A DNA stretch of 64,000 nucleotides. It comes from Quercus robur (taxonomy: Eukaryota > Streptophyta > Magnoliopsida > Fagales > Fagaceae). A program made the position numbers and the translations under genes. Positions 43,830-55,531 of the stretch are shown piece after piece. The DNA is taken from contig NC_065542.1 of assembly GCF_932294415.1 (NCBI RefSeq), positions 43,675,942 to 43,739,941 on the forward strand, written 5' to 3'. Below the pieces are notes generated by a model that saw nothing but the letters and a program-made list of their open reading frames with translations, was not told where the DNA came from and searched no databases. The first letter of the stretch is position 1; each line of letters opens with the position of its first letter.

Positions 43830-45245
43830 AGGATTGTTGGAAAAATACATGTTTGTATCACATACAAGACATACGCAGCGGAAAATTAACGAATCTACTT
43901 CATTCGCAATTGATAACATGTACTATGCAAATTTCAGAATTCAAGAACAAATGAGCGTACCTTGATGCGGTGAAATTTAAAACAAAAAATTAGAAGTACT
44001 TGAGAACACTTTTAATCTTCACTCCAATTCCACTTTATGCCCAAGAAGTGTGGTCTCTCAATCGGTTTCGAATGAGAGAATAAGAGAGTGGCTTACACTC
44101 ATATACACACCATTTCATTCCTTATGAAAAACTCTTATATAATTATATATGTTTCTCTCCTTATATTTAACTAATTATCTAATTGGATTAGCCTTTTAGG
44201 CCATTCTAATTTGGCTTTTGTATGTGGCTTGGAGTGGGACCAAAAGGGAACAAATAAGATTCTAGCTCCAATGGGCCTTAGACTTTTCTGTCAACTCTTG
44301 GCAAATCCAAAATTACCATTAATTATATTTAATACTACTATATAAATATAATTGTACTCTAGGCCTTATTAGTAAATTATATCCCAAGACTTTATTATAC
44401 ATGCAACCCTTTCATAAAATATTTGTAGTAATACAAAGTCATGAATGTAGACTGCCACTTTAAATATTACTACATTTTAATCCTTGAGTACCCAGTTTAA
44501 TCCTTTAAGTTATTCATCATATATTTATGAAATCTAATTTCATAAATATATACTTTAGTAATTCCTTACTAAAGTAGTTAGGCCTAACATTTTGAATAAC
44601 CAAACCCATTAAACTTATCTCAATGAAATATTTTATATCTCCGTTAAGAGATTATATATTCCATCTTGAGAATATATGTTCCATCAACACTAAATGTGGC
44701 TGCCCAACATACTGAGATTTTGATCTTGACTTTAGATCTCATCCTGATATATCAAAGCAGTCTACACTTCATAATCAGATCCATTATTCTCTTAGGATTA
44801 AGAGTTCATGTAAATAGAAGTCGTGAGATTTATTATTCATTTGACAGTCGTTAGGAGAATAATAAATCTCACAGCAGTCCAGTTTAATATGTCTTAACTC
44901 TTAAAACATATCAACATATCAATTAGAAGTCTCCACTTTCATGATCAAGACAAATCATCTTAGTTTATATGTTATAGTCTTCACAAATGAAATGCTCAAT
45001 TTCATCATCGATTACAAACTAAAATTCCAAATTTACAAAGAACTTGTGATTTATATCTTCTGTGACTAAATCACATAAATCACATACTATGCATCTAATG
45101 GGTTATATGATAATGTCCAAATATTCATGTTACCATTATTTTAGATAATAATAAAACAATTTTATTAATTACAATATTAAGTCATACATAATGTCATACA
45201 TAATATCATACAATATGATTTAAGGGCATTAATCCTAACAAGGAT
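43830..45245 (-). mobile_element. Solo LTR, Copia-type, with 5-bp target duplication
   Basis: The 1,406-bp unit (43835-45240) begins TGTTGGAAAAATACATG and ends TTAATCCTAACA, with AGGAT on both sides (43830-43834 and 45241-45245). Read on the minus strand it starts TGTTAGGATTAATGCCCTTA, a start I associate with SIRE/Maximus-like Copia LTRs, and carries a TATATAATT-type box. It contains no coding region or primer-binding site. Confidence 0.88.
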
Positions 45246-46390
45246 ATCCTTGGTGCAGTCATGGAGGGAGTTGAAGTAGTAGGAAGTGAGTGGTTGTTAA
45301 GGAGGAACATTGTGACTTGAGAGAGAGAGAGAGGAACTTTGGTCTATAATGGAAAGAGAGAGATGAGCTGGAAGAAAAAAAGAATAAAAAAGAGAGTAGA
45401 AACAGGAAAAAAGAATAAAAAAAAGTATTAATAGCAATTGGTACTAGTACCAATTTACTGTAGCAAATTGCCATATTTTTTAAACTATGGCATCACCAAT
45501 TTGCACAACATTTTGTAGTTTGTGGTGGTAAAAATAGCATTTTAGCAAAATGCCTCTACCAATATTGATGCTCTAATTGTAACTGATTGGCAAAAAAAAA
45601 AAAAAAGTAATTTTAGTGGTGGGTTCAAGTTAGAACCAATAACAATCTACTAACTAGGATTTGTTATGAAAATGCCATAGACGTAACACTTTTCGGTGGG
45701 AAAAGTTTACCAATGGACTAAGGGTATTGATTTAAGAAATATTTTTATTAAAAAAAAAAACAAAATTTTTCTTTTTTTTACAACTTTTTCTATTTCTCAT
45801 GAAAGTAATATTAAAATTTTTCTAAAATAGTCCATTAACAAATGCTATAAGGACATCCGTTAATCAAACCTATTCCATAAATTTATGTTGGAAAAAATTA
45901 TTCAAAATGTTCCTTCTTTTTTTATGCAAGTGTAGGGTTATAGCCAATGATTAGAAGAACTAGGGGAAAAAATAAATGTAAAAATAATAATAAAAAATAA
46001 TTATTTAAATAAAATATAGTGTATAATAGATAATCTAATATGGGTGTTTTGTAAAAATGGTTGTGTAAAATAGAAAAAAGTAAGTTGTTATGCTAAAATA
46101 GATAGAAAAATTTAGACAAAATGATGTGAATGCTCTTATGGCATTTGTTAATTAACTATTTCAGGAAAGTTTTGATACTACTTTTATGAAAAATATATAA
46201 TAAAAAAAAGGTTCAATTACTCTTTTCTTTTCTCATAAAATTTCTAAAAATATTTTCTAAACCAATACAATTATAGCACCCATTAACTTTTACCATCAAA
46301 TAATTGATATACTATAAGTCCTTTCTTTAAAATATTGAATATTAAAATTGAATGGGACAAGTTAGGAAGATTTAGGAATATGATGCCTTT
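45246..46390. other. Spacer with MITE-like ends
   Basis: No gene is seen. The sequence right of the LTR continues the pre-insertion repeat (GA-rich, then CCAATTTGCACAACATTTTG). A GATGTGAATGCTCTTATGGC end at 46123-46142 belongs to the same MITE family as 7213-7620, but its partner end was not found. Confidence 0.4.
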
Positions 46391-49167
46391 AGAGCACTTG
46401 CATCAGGCTAGTCAAACTAGCTTGACATTAAAAATATAGCAAGAAACCCTTAAAAACTCCATGCATTAGACTTAACAAATAAAATAAAAATTAACATTAA
46501 TTGCGACTAGTAGTGAGACAATGCTCCTTGCTAGTGCTAAAAAAAATGTTTAAAAAAAAAAAAAATCTTTAGACACTCTCTCTCTCCCTCTCTAGTGGTA
46601 GTCATAGTTGTTGTGAACCGCAATGCATGTATTTGATGGTGGTAGATTTGGGTGATTGAAAGTTGAATTTTGTGGGTTTGTGTTGATATTTGCATTGATT
46701 TGGGTGGTGGGTGTGGTGGTTGATGGGTTTGGCTTAATTTGTGCGGTGGATGTGGTGCTTTCCGACGGTGGGTGCAGTGGTGGCCGGTCTTGTTCAATGG
46801 TGATCTTAGTTTGACAATGGTGGCTAGATTTAATTAATTTCAATTTAAGTTTTATGTGAAATGAAATAGGGAATTTGTTCAACTAACGATGGGAGATGGG
46901 TTCAACTTGTTGATTTTGTTTTGTTGATTGTGAAAATGTGTTGATTTTGCTAGACAACAGGAGTGCTTAGTGATGTTGTTAAAGAATATATTATTGGGTT
47001 CACAGAAGGAGGTTTCATTGGGTTACTAGTGTAGTGGGCCTTTATTGCAATGTTGGGCTAGGCTGCCTCCTACGGTATTTGGCCCAAATGTTCTAAGTAA
47101 GGGAGTTGGGACTAGTTCAATTGTAACTCACTTTGGTCTGACTTGTACACAAACTATGCCCCGTTCGCCAAAATTTAATTGTAGACCCATGGCAGGCAGA
47201 ACCACTGTGAGTAAGTTATGGCATGCAGATATAATAAAGATGATATAAGAAACACAATCACTACTTTTAGCCACAATAAATAAATGTGAGCAACAAAAGG
47301 CTTTTTGTACACAGAATAAGCTAAGTGAAGGATAAAAAAAAAAAAAAAAGAGTTAGCAAAATCAAAGCGTTAGTCTGTCACACCAAGTAATACACAGGGA
47401 TGAAACCAAGAAGGGAGAAAACCGTTCCCTCAACATCAGTAATTTCAGAGAAGAAATTAATTGCTTTGAGGGAACAGGCCTAAATGGTCCATGCCCAAAT
47501 CCGGATCTTTTGCCTTTTATAGAGAGCAAGGCTATTAAGGGAGAGAGGAAGTCAATCTATTGGTGCATGCCTGCCGTTCTAAATTCTCTGTTTTTCTTTC
47601 CCTCTCCTTCCTACTTCTTAGTTTTCTTTTTCTTTTGTTTTACTTCCTTTCCTTCTCAATGCTTACTTTTGGGTTGTGTTTTTCTTTGGAAATTCCTATT
47701 TCTGTGATTTTTCCAAATCCCCCTCCTCTTAGTGCACAGCAAGGGGTCCTTTATAGAGCCTATCGTGACTGGTATTTACTGTTTTAGCCCTTAACTGCCT
47801 TTGTTTGGTGTGGGTGTTCTTACTGACCACTTACTGGTCGTCAGTGGTTCAGCCACCACTACTTACCTGTGCTGGCTGTGCTGCTTCCCTCTGCCAAACA
47901 AAAAAGGCTATTTTTTTTGTTTGCTTCTGTGGCTTTTTCTACCCATTACAATGTGTGTGCTCTCTCTCTTTATCCCTCATGGCATGCACCTGGTGGTTCC
48001 AACTCATCCTTGCTTCTTTTGGGTGGCATGTCGTCCCAGTAAGATGTTTCCCCCAAAAGAGCCTGATTAAGAATCTCAGAATAGATTTTTTCCCTCTCCC
48101 CACCGCCAAACCATGCCGACCCATGACCCACCACTTCCTATATTAGCTAGGTACAGGCTAGTGGTGTTTGGGTCTCGCGCTTGCTTCACTTTCTTCACTC
48201 GTCGCTCATGCATTTGCCATGTTCTGGAGATTGGTCTATACGTTCTGCTGTGCGCTTTTGGTTTCTTATGGTGTGGGTTGTTTTCCGATCTGCCATTCTT
48301 TATGACTTGCTTCTTTTGGGGATTGGACCTGGTTGGATCATGGGCCTTTCTTCCCTTGACCTATTATGTGTTCATTCCGTGGCCTGGTTAGTATTTTTCT
48401 GCCGTACTACTCTGCTATTCTTGCTGTAATGTTGTTTAACTCAATCCTGCTAGGCCTCTTTGGGCCTGCTGTTTATTTCACTCCCAGTGATTCAGTGTGT
48501 TCACTGGGCCTTTTCTTACACTGTTTGCGGGCTCCTGTATCCCATTTCCCTCTTGGGCATCCTTGGCCCATTTTCTTTCCTTGGGCTTCCTCAGCCCTTT
48601 TCCAATCCTGTTTTCCCATGGGCTTTTTACTAACTCTCTTTGGGCTTCCCTGACCCAATTACTTTATACTTCATCCTTGGGGCTAAAGGGTCTTCCATTA
48701 GCCCCTTACTTTCTTTGCTTATATTACTTTGGGCCTGTTGTGGCCCATCATCGCTTTTCTACATACTGCCCATGGGTTTGCTTCATCTCTCTTTCCGGGC
48801 CCATTCAGGCCCGTTTGTTTCTTCAGGACTCACTTTATGAGCCCATGAGCCATTCATTCCTGCCACTTGGGCTCAATGGCTTTTTCTTGCTTACTAATTT
48901 TGGTCTGCCCATATTGCTGGGCCTTTTCTCTTACTGGGCTTGCCAAAAATGAGCCTCAACAACTAGTAAATGGGTGGGGAAGAGAATAAAAAAAATACTT
49001 GTTTATTTATTTATTTTTAGAGAGATAAAAAAATAATATTTAAATGAAGTAGAGAAATAAATATTGAGGCTGATGTATGCGTGTATTTGTTAAAGTAGCA
49101 TTTTTTTTTTTTTTTTTTTTTTGTGTTAGTTTAGGTAAAATGTTGAAGAAGTTGATGCTAATGCTCT
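46391..49167. mobile_element. MITE-like element carrying a nested solo LTR
   Basis: The left end AGAGCACTTGCATCAGGCTA and the complement of the right end AGAGCATTAGCATCAACTTC share an inverted repeat of the same family as 7213-7620. Without the nested LTR (47030-48961 plus one 5-bp duplication) the host element would be about 840 bp. No clear target duplication of the outer element was found. Confidence 0.45.
47025..48966 (-). mobile_element. Large solo LTR with 5-bp target duplication
   Basis: The 1,932-bp unit (47030-48961) begins TGTAGTGGGCC and ends GAGCCTCAACA on the plus strand and is flanked by ACTAG at 47025-47029 and 48962-48966. Read on the minus strand it starts TGTTGAGGCTCATTTTTGG and ends with GCAATAAAGGCCCACTACA, so an AATAAA lies close to its end. 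The sequence is unusually rich in GGGCC/GGGCTT words and pyrimidine tracts. Several short frames inside (47510-48952) are products of this composition and show no domains. No internal region is present. Confidence 0.82.
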
Positions 49168-49774
49168 AATATTCATTCAAATTGTTATTTGGAAACGGTT
49201 TAATTTCTATCCAGTATAGTGCAGTATTAGACATGATACGGGCATGACACATATTCAAAATTGGTCACATGTCCAAAATTGGTTAGGTGTTGGTTGGGTG
49301 GCCCATCAAGTGCTTTAGTGCATTGGACTGAAGTTTTACTCTTTGAAAATTTGTTCCCATATAAGTACTTTCTTTGTGTATATATATATACACATGTGCA
49401 CATACACACACACATAGTACAATGAGTTTGTAACAATTAGATCTCATCTTTAGTAGTTTATTCATGCATCGCACTAGTTAAAATAAAAAAGAATGTCTAA
49501 GAGCATCTCCAATAGATTAGTCAAACCCAATTTCATCTTCAGTTTTGAGTGTAAATCCTTAAAATACAATTCCAACAATCTCTAAAATTGAAATATCTTT
49601 TTGCTCAATTACAATGACTCTTCAAACAAAGAGAGCGACTGTAGATTGGTAAAATAATTTATTGGCTTAAAAATTTCTGAAGGTGAAATAAGATATTATT
49701 TCTTTCTCTTTCCTCTCAATGTCTCTTTCACTTCTCATATAACTACAGAACCCTCGTCTCTGTGTCTAAAACGT
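49168..49774. other. Spacer with CA/TA microsatellite
   Basis: No gene is seen. A compound TA/CA tract lies at 49379-49415. GAGCATCTCCAATAGATTAG at about 49502 is a typical MITE end word, but no partner was located. Confidence 0.5.
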
Positions 49775-50057
49775 CTCTCTCAGGAAAAAGTATATTATGT
49801 TTCGGTAATACCAACTCAGCATCTGTTTTTGTATTTTTTACCCAATAAATGAGTGACACTTGTTTCAAAAAACCACATCAATTACTCCAATAAATTAATC
49901 ACAATTTTCTATACTATCGGGAAGATAAATTAATCATTTATTGGAGTAGTCTGATGTGATTTTTTGAAATAAATATCACTCATTTATTAGGTAGAAAATA
50001 CCAAAATAGATGCTAAATTGGTATTATCGAAACCTAGTATACTTTCCCCTCTCTCAG
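49775..50057. mobile_element. Foldback MITE of MULE type, 9-bp target duplication
   Basis: The 265-bp element (49784-50048) is flanked by CTCTCTCAG at 49775-49783 and 50049-50057. Its two halves are inverted copies over about 115 bp each (left GTTTCGGTAATACCAACT, right complement GTTTCGATAATACCAATT; AATAAATGAGTGA in both). Only a short loop separates them. Nine-base duplications point to the Mutator superfamily. Confidence 0.85.
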
Positions 50058-50528
50058 TCAACACAATCAACACACATTCAAGAGGAAGACACAAAATCCT
50101 CTTCTCATAAAACTAGCAAGATCAACAAAATAAATAATAATAAAATAAAGGAGCACAACGCTAATCTGACGTCCGCATGCACTTGGCAGTGGGAGAGGAA
50201 GACCCAAGGTCGAGATTCTCTTCACAAATATCTATGACAAGAAAAGAGCAAGAAATCCCTCAGTGGTTCTCATGAAATCTTTGATTCTCACACACATCCT
50301 ATCACCCTTAGGCCCTCCACCGAATTACTAGGAAACTCATTACCGCCCTTGATTAGTTTTTCTCTTTCCTATATCTTTTATTTTGGTGCTTTTGTGTGTA
50401 GAGACAAGCCATGAATTGGTCTGTGGGTGTGTCTTCCTGGTGGGTTTTAGGATGGACTTTGTGTGGGTTTGTCTAAGGGTCTGTTCATTGATTTGTTGGG
50501 TATCCCCTAGTTTGAGAGTGAACTATAA
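50058..50528. other. Spacer, unrecognised
   Basis: Nothing recognisable is seen. The sequence is mixed AT-rich and GT-rich without long frames. Confidence 0.5.
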
Positions 50529-51216
50529 GGGTCCGTTTGGTTGAGATGATAGAAAAGTAAGAGGATAGAAAATAGAGGGAGGATGGAAAAGTGGGAGGAT
50601 AGAAAAGTTTTTAGTTTTCCCCATTTGTGTTTGGTTGAGAGGATGGAAAAGGAGAGAGATGGAAAACTTTTTGGTTTTGTTAAAAATAAGGTTTGTATAA
50701 ATTTACTATCATGTTCCTCTTAAATAAAACAAAAAGTAATACATTATACTTTAAAAAAAAATTGTGTATCGATGAAAGTGGACATTACAAAAAATAGCAT
50801 AAGAAATCATCCAAAAGTGTTTTCTTAAAAAATAATAAAAATAAAAATTAAGAAAAAAAAGAAGAAGGAAAAGAAGAACCCACCACTTAACAAAACCAGA
50901 GAAAGAAAAATAAAAACAAAAACAAAAAGCCATCATTACAAAGGAAAGGTAAAAAAAGAGGGGGGGGGGGGGGTGGGATGTTACAAAAAAGAAGAAGCCA
51001 GAAACGTTAATTAGAGGTGGGGGCAGTTTTGTCCAAATATTTTTCCCACTTTTCACTCCAATTTGAAGAGATTGTATTTTGAAGGGGGAGAAGAGAAAAC
51101 TTGTGGGCCCCACCACTTTTCTCTCCCCCTCCTCCTCTCAACCAAATAGTGAAAAATACCATTTTTCACCTTATTTTCCATCCTCCATGTTTTCACTTCA
51201 ACCAAACATATCCTAA
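50526..51216. mobile_element. Tourist-like (PIF/Harbinger) MITE, copy 2, TAA target duplication
   Basis: The 685-bp element (50529-51213) begins GGGTCCGTTTGGTTGAGATGA. The complement of its right end begins GGATATGTTTGGTTGAAGTGA. TAA lies on both sides (50526-50528 and 51214-51216), as expected for Harbinger-type insertion. Words such as GAGGATGGAAAAG recur inside, as in copy 1 (5422-6171). A long G run lies at about 50960-50973. No transposase is present. Confidence 0.8.
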
Positions 51217-51356
51217 AAGTGAAAAGGGTGGAGGAGGTGAGTTTCAATATAGAAAGCAAATTAAATAAATAAAAAATAATGAAAAAATAATAATTTTTTA
51301 AAGGGATAAAGAAAGATTAGAGTGTGCAACAAAGTAAATTTGCAAAGGTAGGTAGA

Positions 51357-53161
51357 TAAAATAAAGGCGAAAATGCACTTTTGGTCCCTACATTTTGGGC
51401 CTATTCTCAATTTGGTCCCTAAATTGATTTAGCTCCTACGTTAGTCCTTGATTTTTAAAAATCGTTTTTAAAATAGTCTCTGTTGTCAACCTAGTGATAG
51501 AAAATGTTGAGGTGGCAAATGAAATACATTGTTTGCTAATGTGGCTAATAAAATAATAATAAAAAATATATTTAACATTTTTTAAATGCCATGTCAGCAT
51601 TTTCTGAATTAAAAAAAACCATGTCAGTTTAATTAAAAAAATAAAAATAATTTATATTTTTCAATTTCAATTTAATTCAAACTAAATTAAAAAAAAAAAA
51701 ACAAACTTTTAAATCTAATTTTATTATTATTATTATTGCTTTCATTATTTTTTAGGAGGTAAGAACACAAGAACTTGTTCTTTATGTTTTTCTCGAATCC
51801 AAGAACAATCAAACCCAGAACAAGAGCACAATCAAACCCAGAACAATGCAAAATTTCATAAAAATCCCTATCCTCCACCGAAACCTCCAGAACATGAAAA
51901 AATCATCAAACCCAAACCCACATGAGAAAACCAACCTAGAAAAATCATCAAGCCTCCAACCTAGAAAAGTGTCAAACCCAGAAACCTCTAACCCAGAACA
52001 TGAACTTCATTCTTCATGTTTTTCTCCAAATCAAGACAAACCCAATTGACTAACCCACTCAAAATTAATCTCAGTACAAAAAATCCATACCCACAAACTG
52101 AAACCACCACCACAATCACCCACACCACCAATCACAACAACCACAAATCACCACCAAAAACCCACCACTGATCAACCTAGCACCACCCACCATCGAGAGT
52201 TAAACCCAAACTCAAACAAAACCCAAGACCCATACTAAAACTCAAAACACCCAAACAAAATCCAAATTCCAAATCCAAAACCCAAACCATCCGCCGCAAC
52301 TGCCACCACCACTACCACCATCAACATCCACCACTACCAAATTCGTACCCACAAACCCAAATAAAATTTAAAAAAAGAAAAAAAACCAGACCAGATCCAT
52401 TTTCTGCCACAACCACCAAACCTAAGACTCGCAGCAGCCCATGGTGAGCAAAACCATGGCCACCCACAAGCACCAACAACCCCACGCCAGCCCATGGCGA
52501 TATGAATCCCACTTGTGCCAATCTGGACCCACCCACGACAAGCCACGACCATTGAAACGCCACCACTCAACCAGAAATCACCGATTCGAAGAGAGGGAGA
52601 CCGAGATAAGGAAAAAAGAATAGAGAAATAGAGAGGGAGAAGAAGGCTAAATTAATGATTTCTGATTTAGGGAGACCGAGTATAGGGTGAAGAGAGAGAG
52701 AGAGAGGGAGTTTGAGATTAGTGGTAGAGAGTGTAGAAGATTTTTTTTAAGCTGATGAGGTTAACCAAAAACAAAAACAAAAAGAATTAAAATGATTATG
52801 AATTTTTATTTTTTAAGAAATGATTTTAGTTTAAATTAGATTTAAGGTTTTTTAAAAAAAAATTAATTTACATTTTTAAAAAAAAATTCTTAGGGCTGGC
52901 TTTTTTTTATTAATTTAAATGCTGACATGGCATTTAAAAAATGTTAAATATATATTTTTTATTATTTTATTAGCCACATCAGCAAACAGTGCATTCCATT
53001 TGCCATCTCAACATTTTCTGTCACTGGGTTGATGGTAGGGACTATTTTAAAAATGATTTTTAAAAATCAGGGACTGACCTAGGAACTAAATCAATTTAGG
53101 GACCAAATTGAGAATAGGCCCAAAATATAAGGACCAAAAATACATTTTCGCCTAAAATAAA
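51357..53161. mobile_element. Non-autonomous Mutator-like element (MULE), long TIRs, 9-bp target duplication
   Basis: The 1,787-bp element (51366-53152) starts GGCGAAAATGCACTTTTGGT. The complement of its right end starts GGCGAAAATGTATTTTTGGT. The inverted repeats extend about 250 bp on each side (51366-51620 and 52895-53152). TAAAATAAA is repeated exactly at 51357-51365 and 53153-53161. The interior (about 51700-52890) is C/A-rich with CCACCA-type low complexity and no transposase. Frames on either strand around 52321-52623 look like composition effects. Confidence 0.92.
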
Positions 53162-53760
53162 AGTTGAATTATAAATTACATCCTCTAATTTTGCATAAAA
53201 TTCAAGTAAGTTTTGTAACCTTTTTTTTCTTTTTTCTTTTTTCTTTTTTCTTAGCGGTTTCTTAAAAAGACATCTTAAAAAATTTTTTAAAAAAAAAGAA
53301 AAAAAAGAAGAAGAAGACATCTAGCCAGACTAACTTTACCCAGCAAACTAAATTTTTTTTTATCAAAATAGTTAGTAAGATTCTTGCAATGTAATAAAAG
53401 CTCTCCAATCTAGAGGGCCTCATCTATGATCTATCTAACACACTCCACATAGTAGAAGAAATACAAAGCTTGTTCCGGCTATTTCGAAGGATTGATCTCC
53501 AGTGGACACACAGACAAGCAAATGGTGCAGTACATTAGCAAATAGTCCAAAGTTATCTTCTGCGGAACTAGTTTGGCTTGAAGAGCCTCCTTTGTTCCTT
53601 GTTGATCAATTAACTTTAGATGTACCCTTCTATTTCTAGTTAATGAAATTCCCAATCGGGTTTCAAAAAAAAAAAAAGACCCAGTAACTATTTCTCAGCA
53701 ACCAAACAGCAAAAAGAAATGGTAAAAATATAGATTCAGCCAAAACCCAGCATCCTTAAA

Positions 53761-53791
<31 letters not shown>

Positions 53792-53941
53792 AAGTACGTA
53801 CTATTAACCCAAAAACAAACCTGTTGTCAACAACCTTTGCAAACATAACTGTTGTGTAAACCTATTGATGAAATCATCAGCCTTGACATTGACCTCCTCA
53901 TCGCACCTGTTGAGATTAGATTATGCAATTTGGCCGAACTT
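53162..53941. other. Spacer with CT microsatellite
   Basis: No gene is seen. A (CT)n tract lies at 53764-53792, with T-rich runs near 53222-53250. Confidence 0.5.
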
Positions 53942-54924
53942 GTAGTGTGCAGGGCCGGCTCAACAACTGAGGTTCTTAGGCCAAAATTTTAAGTAAGGCA
54001 TTTTTATATTTAAATATTAATCAATTGTGCAGTGCACAACTGTGCAACTTGTGTTGTTGTGCTGTGCAGTGTAGATGTCCAGCCTGTCTTATGGCTATGT
54101 GCAAAAAACGTGTCCTTTCATAGCAGAAAAGGGTCCAATTAAGAGAGGGGCATAAAAGGGTCCTATCATAGCATAATTTTGCATCAATATTTTCCCAACC
54201 TGTCTCATGGCTAAAAACATGTCCTATCAATCAATCATGCAGAAATAGACCAAAAAAATATATAAATTAAGTTGAATAAATAGCAATATTAGCATACTCT
54301 TCATCTTTATTTTCGGAAAGATAAAGAGAGGGAGAAGATTACCTCTGGAATGCTTCCCTTTTTCAATTTTGAAATTACTGTGAATTGAAGGGAATCAATA
54401 AAGAAAGATTTCAAACTAAACTGAGTTTATAGAAAAAGATCAAGAATCAAGATGAGAAAAAGAAAGGTAAGAATATAGATGGAGAGGCAGAGAGAGATGA
54501 AAGATTTTTCTTTTGTTTTTGAAATTTATAATATCTATTTTAGCATATTTCAAGACAATTAAGTTATATTATTAATGAATTTGTCTGGTATTAATTTTGA
54601 TTTTAGCATATTTCAAGAATGAGTTTTCTACCTCTTTCAGTCAAAAAAGTAAAAAAAAGAATGAGTTAATAAATTTGTCTCCTAAATTTAATTTTATTAG
54701 CTGAAGAGTGACTATTTTTGTTTTTCTCTTTTTAATCTTCTGCATTTTAGGATACAATGGGGCCTTTTTAATGCATTTTATTGACCAATAAAAGTACTTA
54801 AATTTTTTTAATTAAAATATATAGACAAATATATAATATATATAAATTTTTTTTTTTTTTACAAGTGGGGGCCTTAAGCGATTGCATCAATTGCATCACC
54901 TATTAAGCCATCCCTTGTAGTGTG
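53942..54924. mobile_element. hAT-like non-autonomous element with 8-bp target duplication
   Basis: The element (53950-54916, 967 bp) begins CAGGGCCGGCTCAA. The complement of its right end reads AAGGGATGGCTTAA. GTAGTGTG is repeated at 53942-53949 and 54917-54924, and the match extends two bases further left (TTGTAGTGTG), so the right border is uncertain by 1-2 bases. The interior has no transposase. Confidence 0.75.
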
Positions 54925-55531
54925 AAAAGTTGAAGGAATGAGCGACTTGCGAATATGCGATGGAGGCTGGTGAGAGAGAGAGGGAGAGTGAGATTTTTTT
55001 TTTAATTTATTTATATTTTTGGATTATTTTAAAAATTAAGAAGCTTAAAAATTCCAAAATACCCTTAGTTTTTTTTTTTTAATAGAAAAAAATACCCTCA
55101 GTTTTTTGGTAACTAACCATGAACTTTTAACATAAGGACTACATTGAATAACTATTAAAGTTAGAGGACTAAAATAATCAAAATCAAAGTAATAGGACTG
55201 AAATGAATTTTAAGCAAGGTTAGAGGGTGTATTTTTTAATTTAGTCTAAAAAAAAAAAGAGTTTTACTAACATATGCCATTAAAGCATATATTAGGAAAC
55301 TATTTTAAAAGTCTTTTTATGGAAAAAAATAAATAACTTTTTATTTATTTATTTATTTTATACAGTTTTTTCTGTTTTTCATATAAAATTTCTTAAAATA
55401 GATTAATAATGTATGTCTTAAGGGCATACATTCCAAACCAAAAAAAAATCTCCAATTTTGGGTGAGAAAATGCCTAATCTACAAGAGATGCTATAAGTCC
55501 GCAGCATTGCATAGTAACAATTTCACCTAAA
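54925..55531. other. Spacer
   Basis: No gene is seen. Part of 55270-55440 resembles the degraded repeat inside the RNA-binding protein intron (about 12600-12760). Confidence 0.45.

Noticed and set aside
43592-43831. Lys/Ser-rich 79-codon frame
   Set aside because: Built from A-rich low-complexity DNA; its end lies inside the target duplication of the solo LTR, so the stop was created by the insertion.
47510-48952. Cluster of overlapping hydrophobic frames
   Set aside because: They lie wholly within a solo LTR with exact target duplications and reflect its pyrimidine-rich, GGGCC-rich composition in several frames at once.
52321-52623. Trp/Gly-rich frames on both strands
   Set aside because: They fall in the low-complexity interior of the MULE and show no domain or conserved start.
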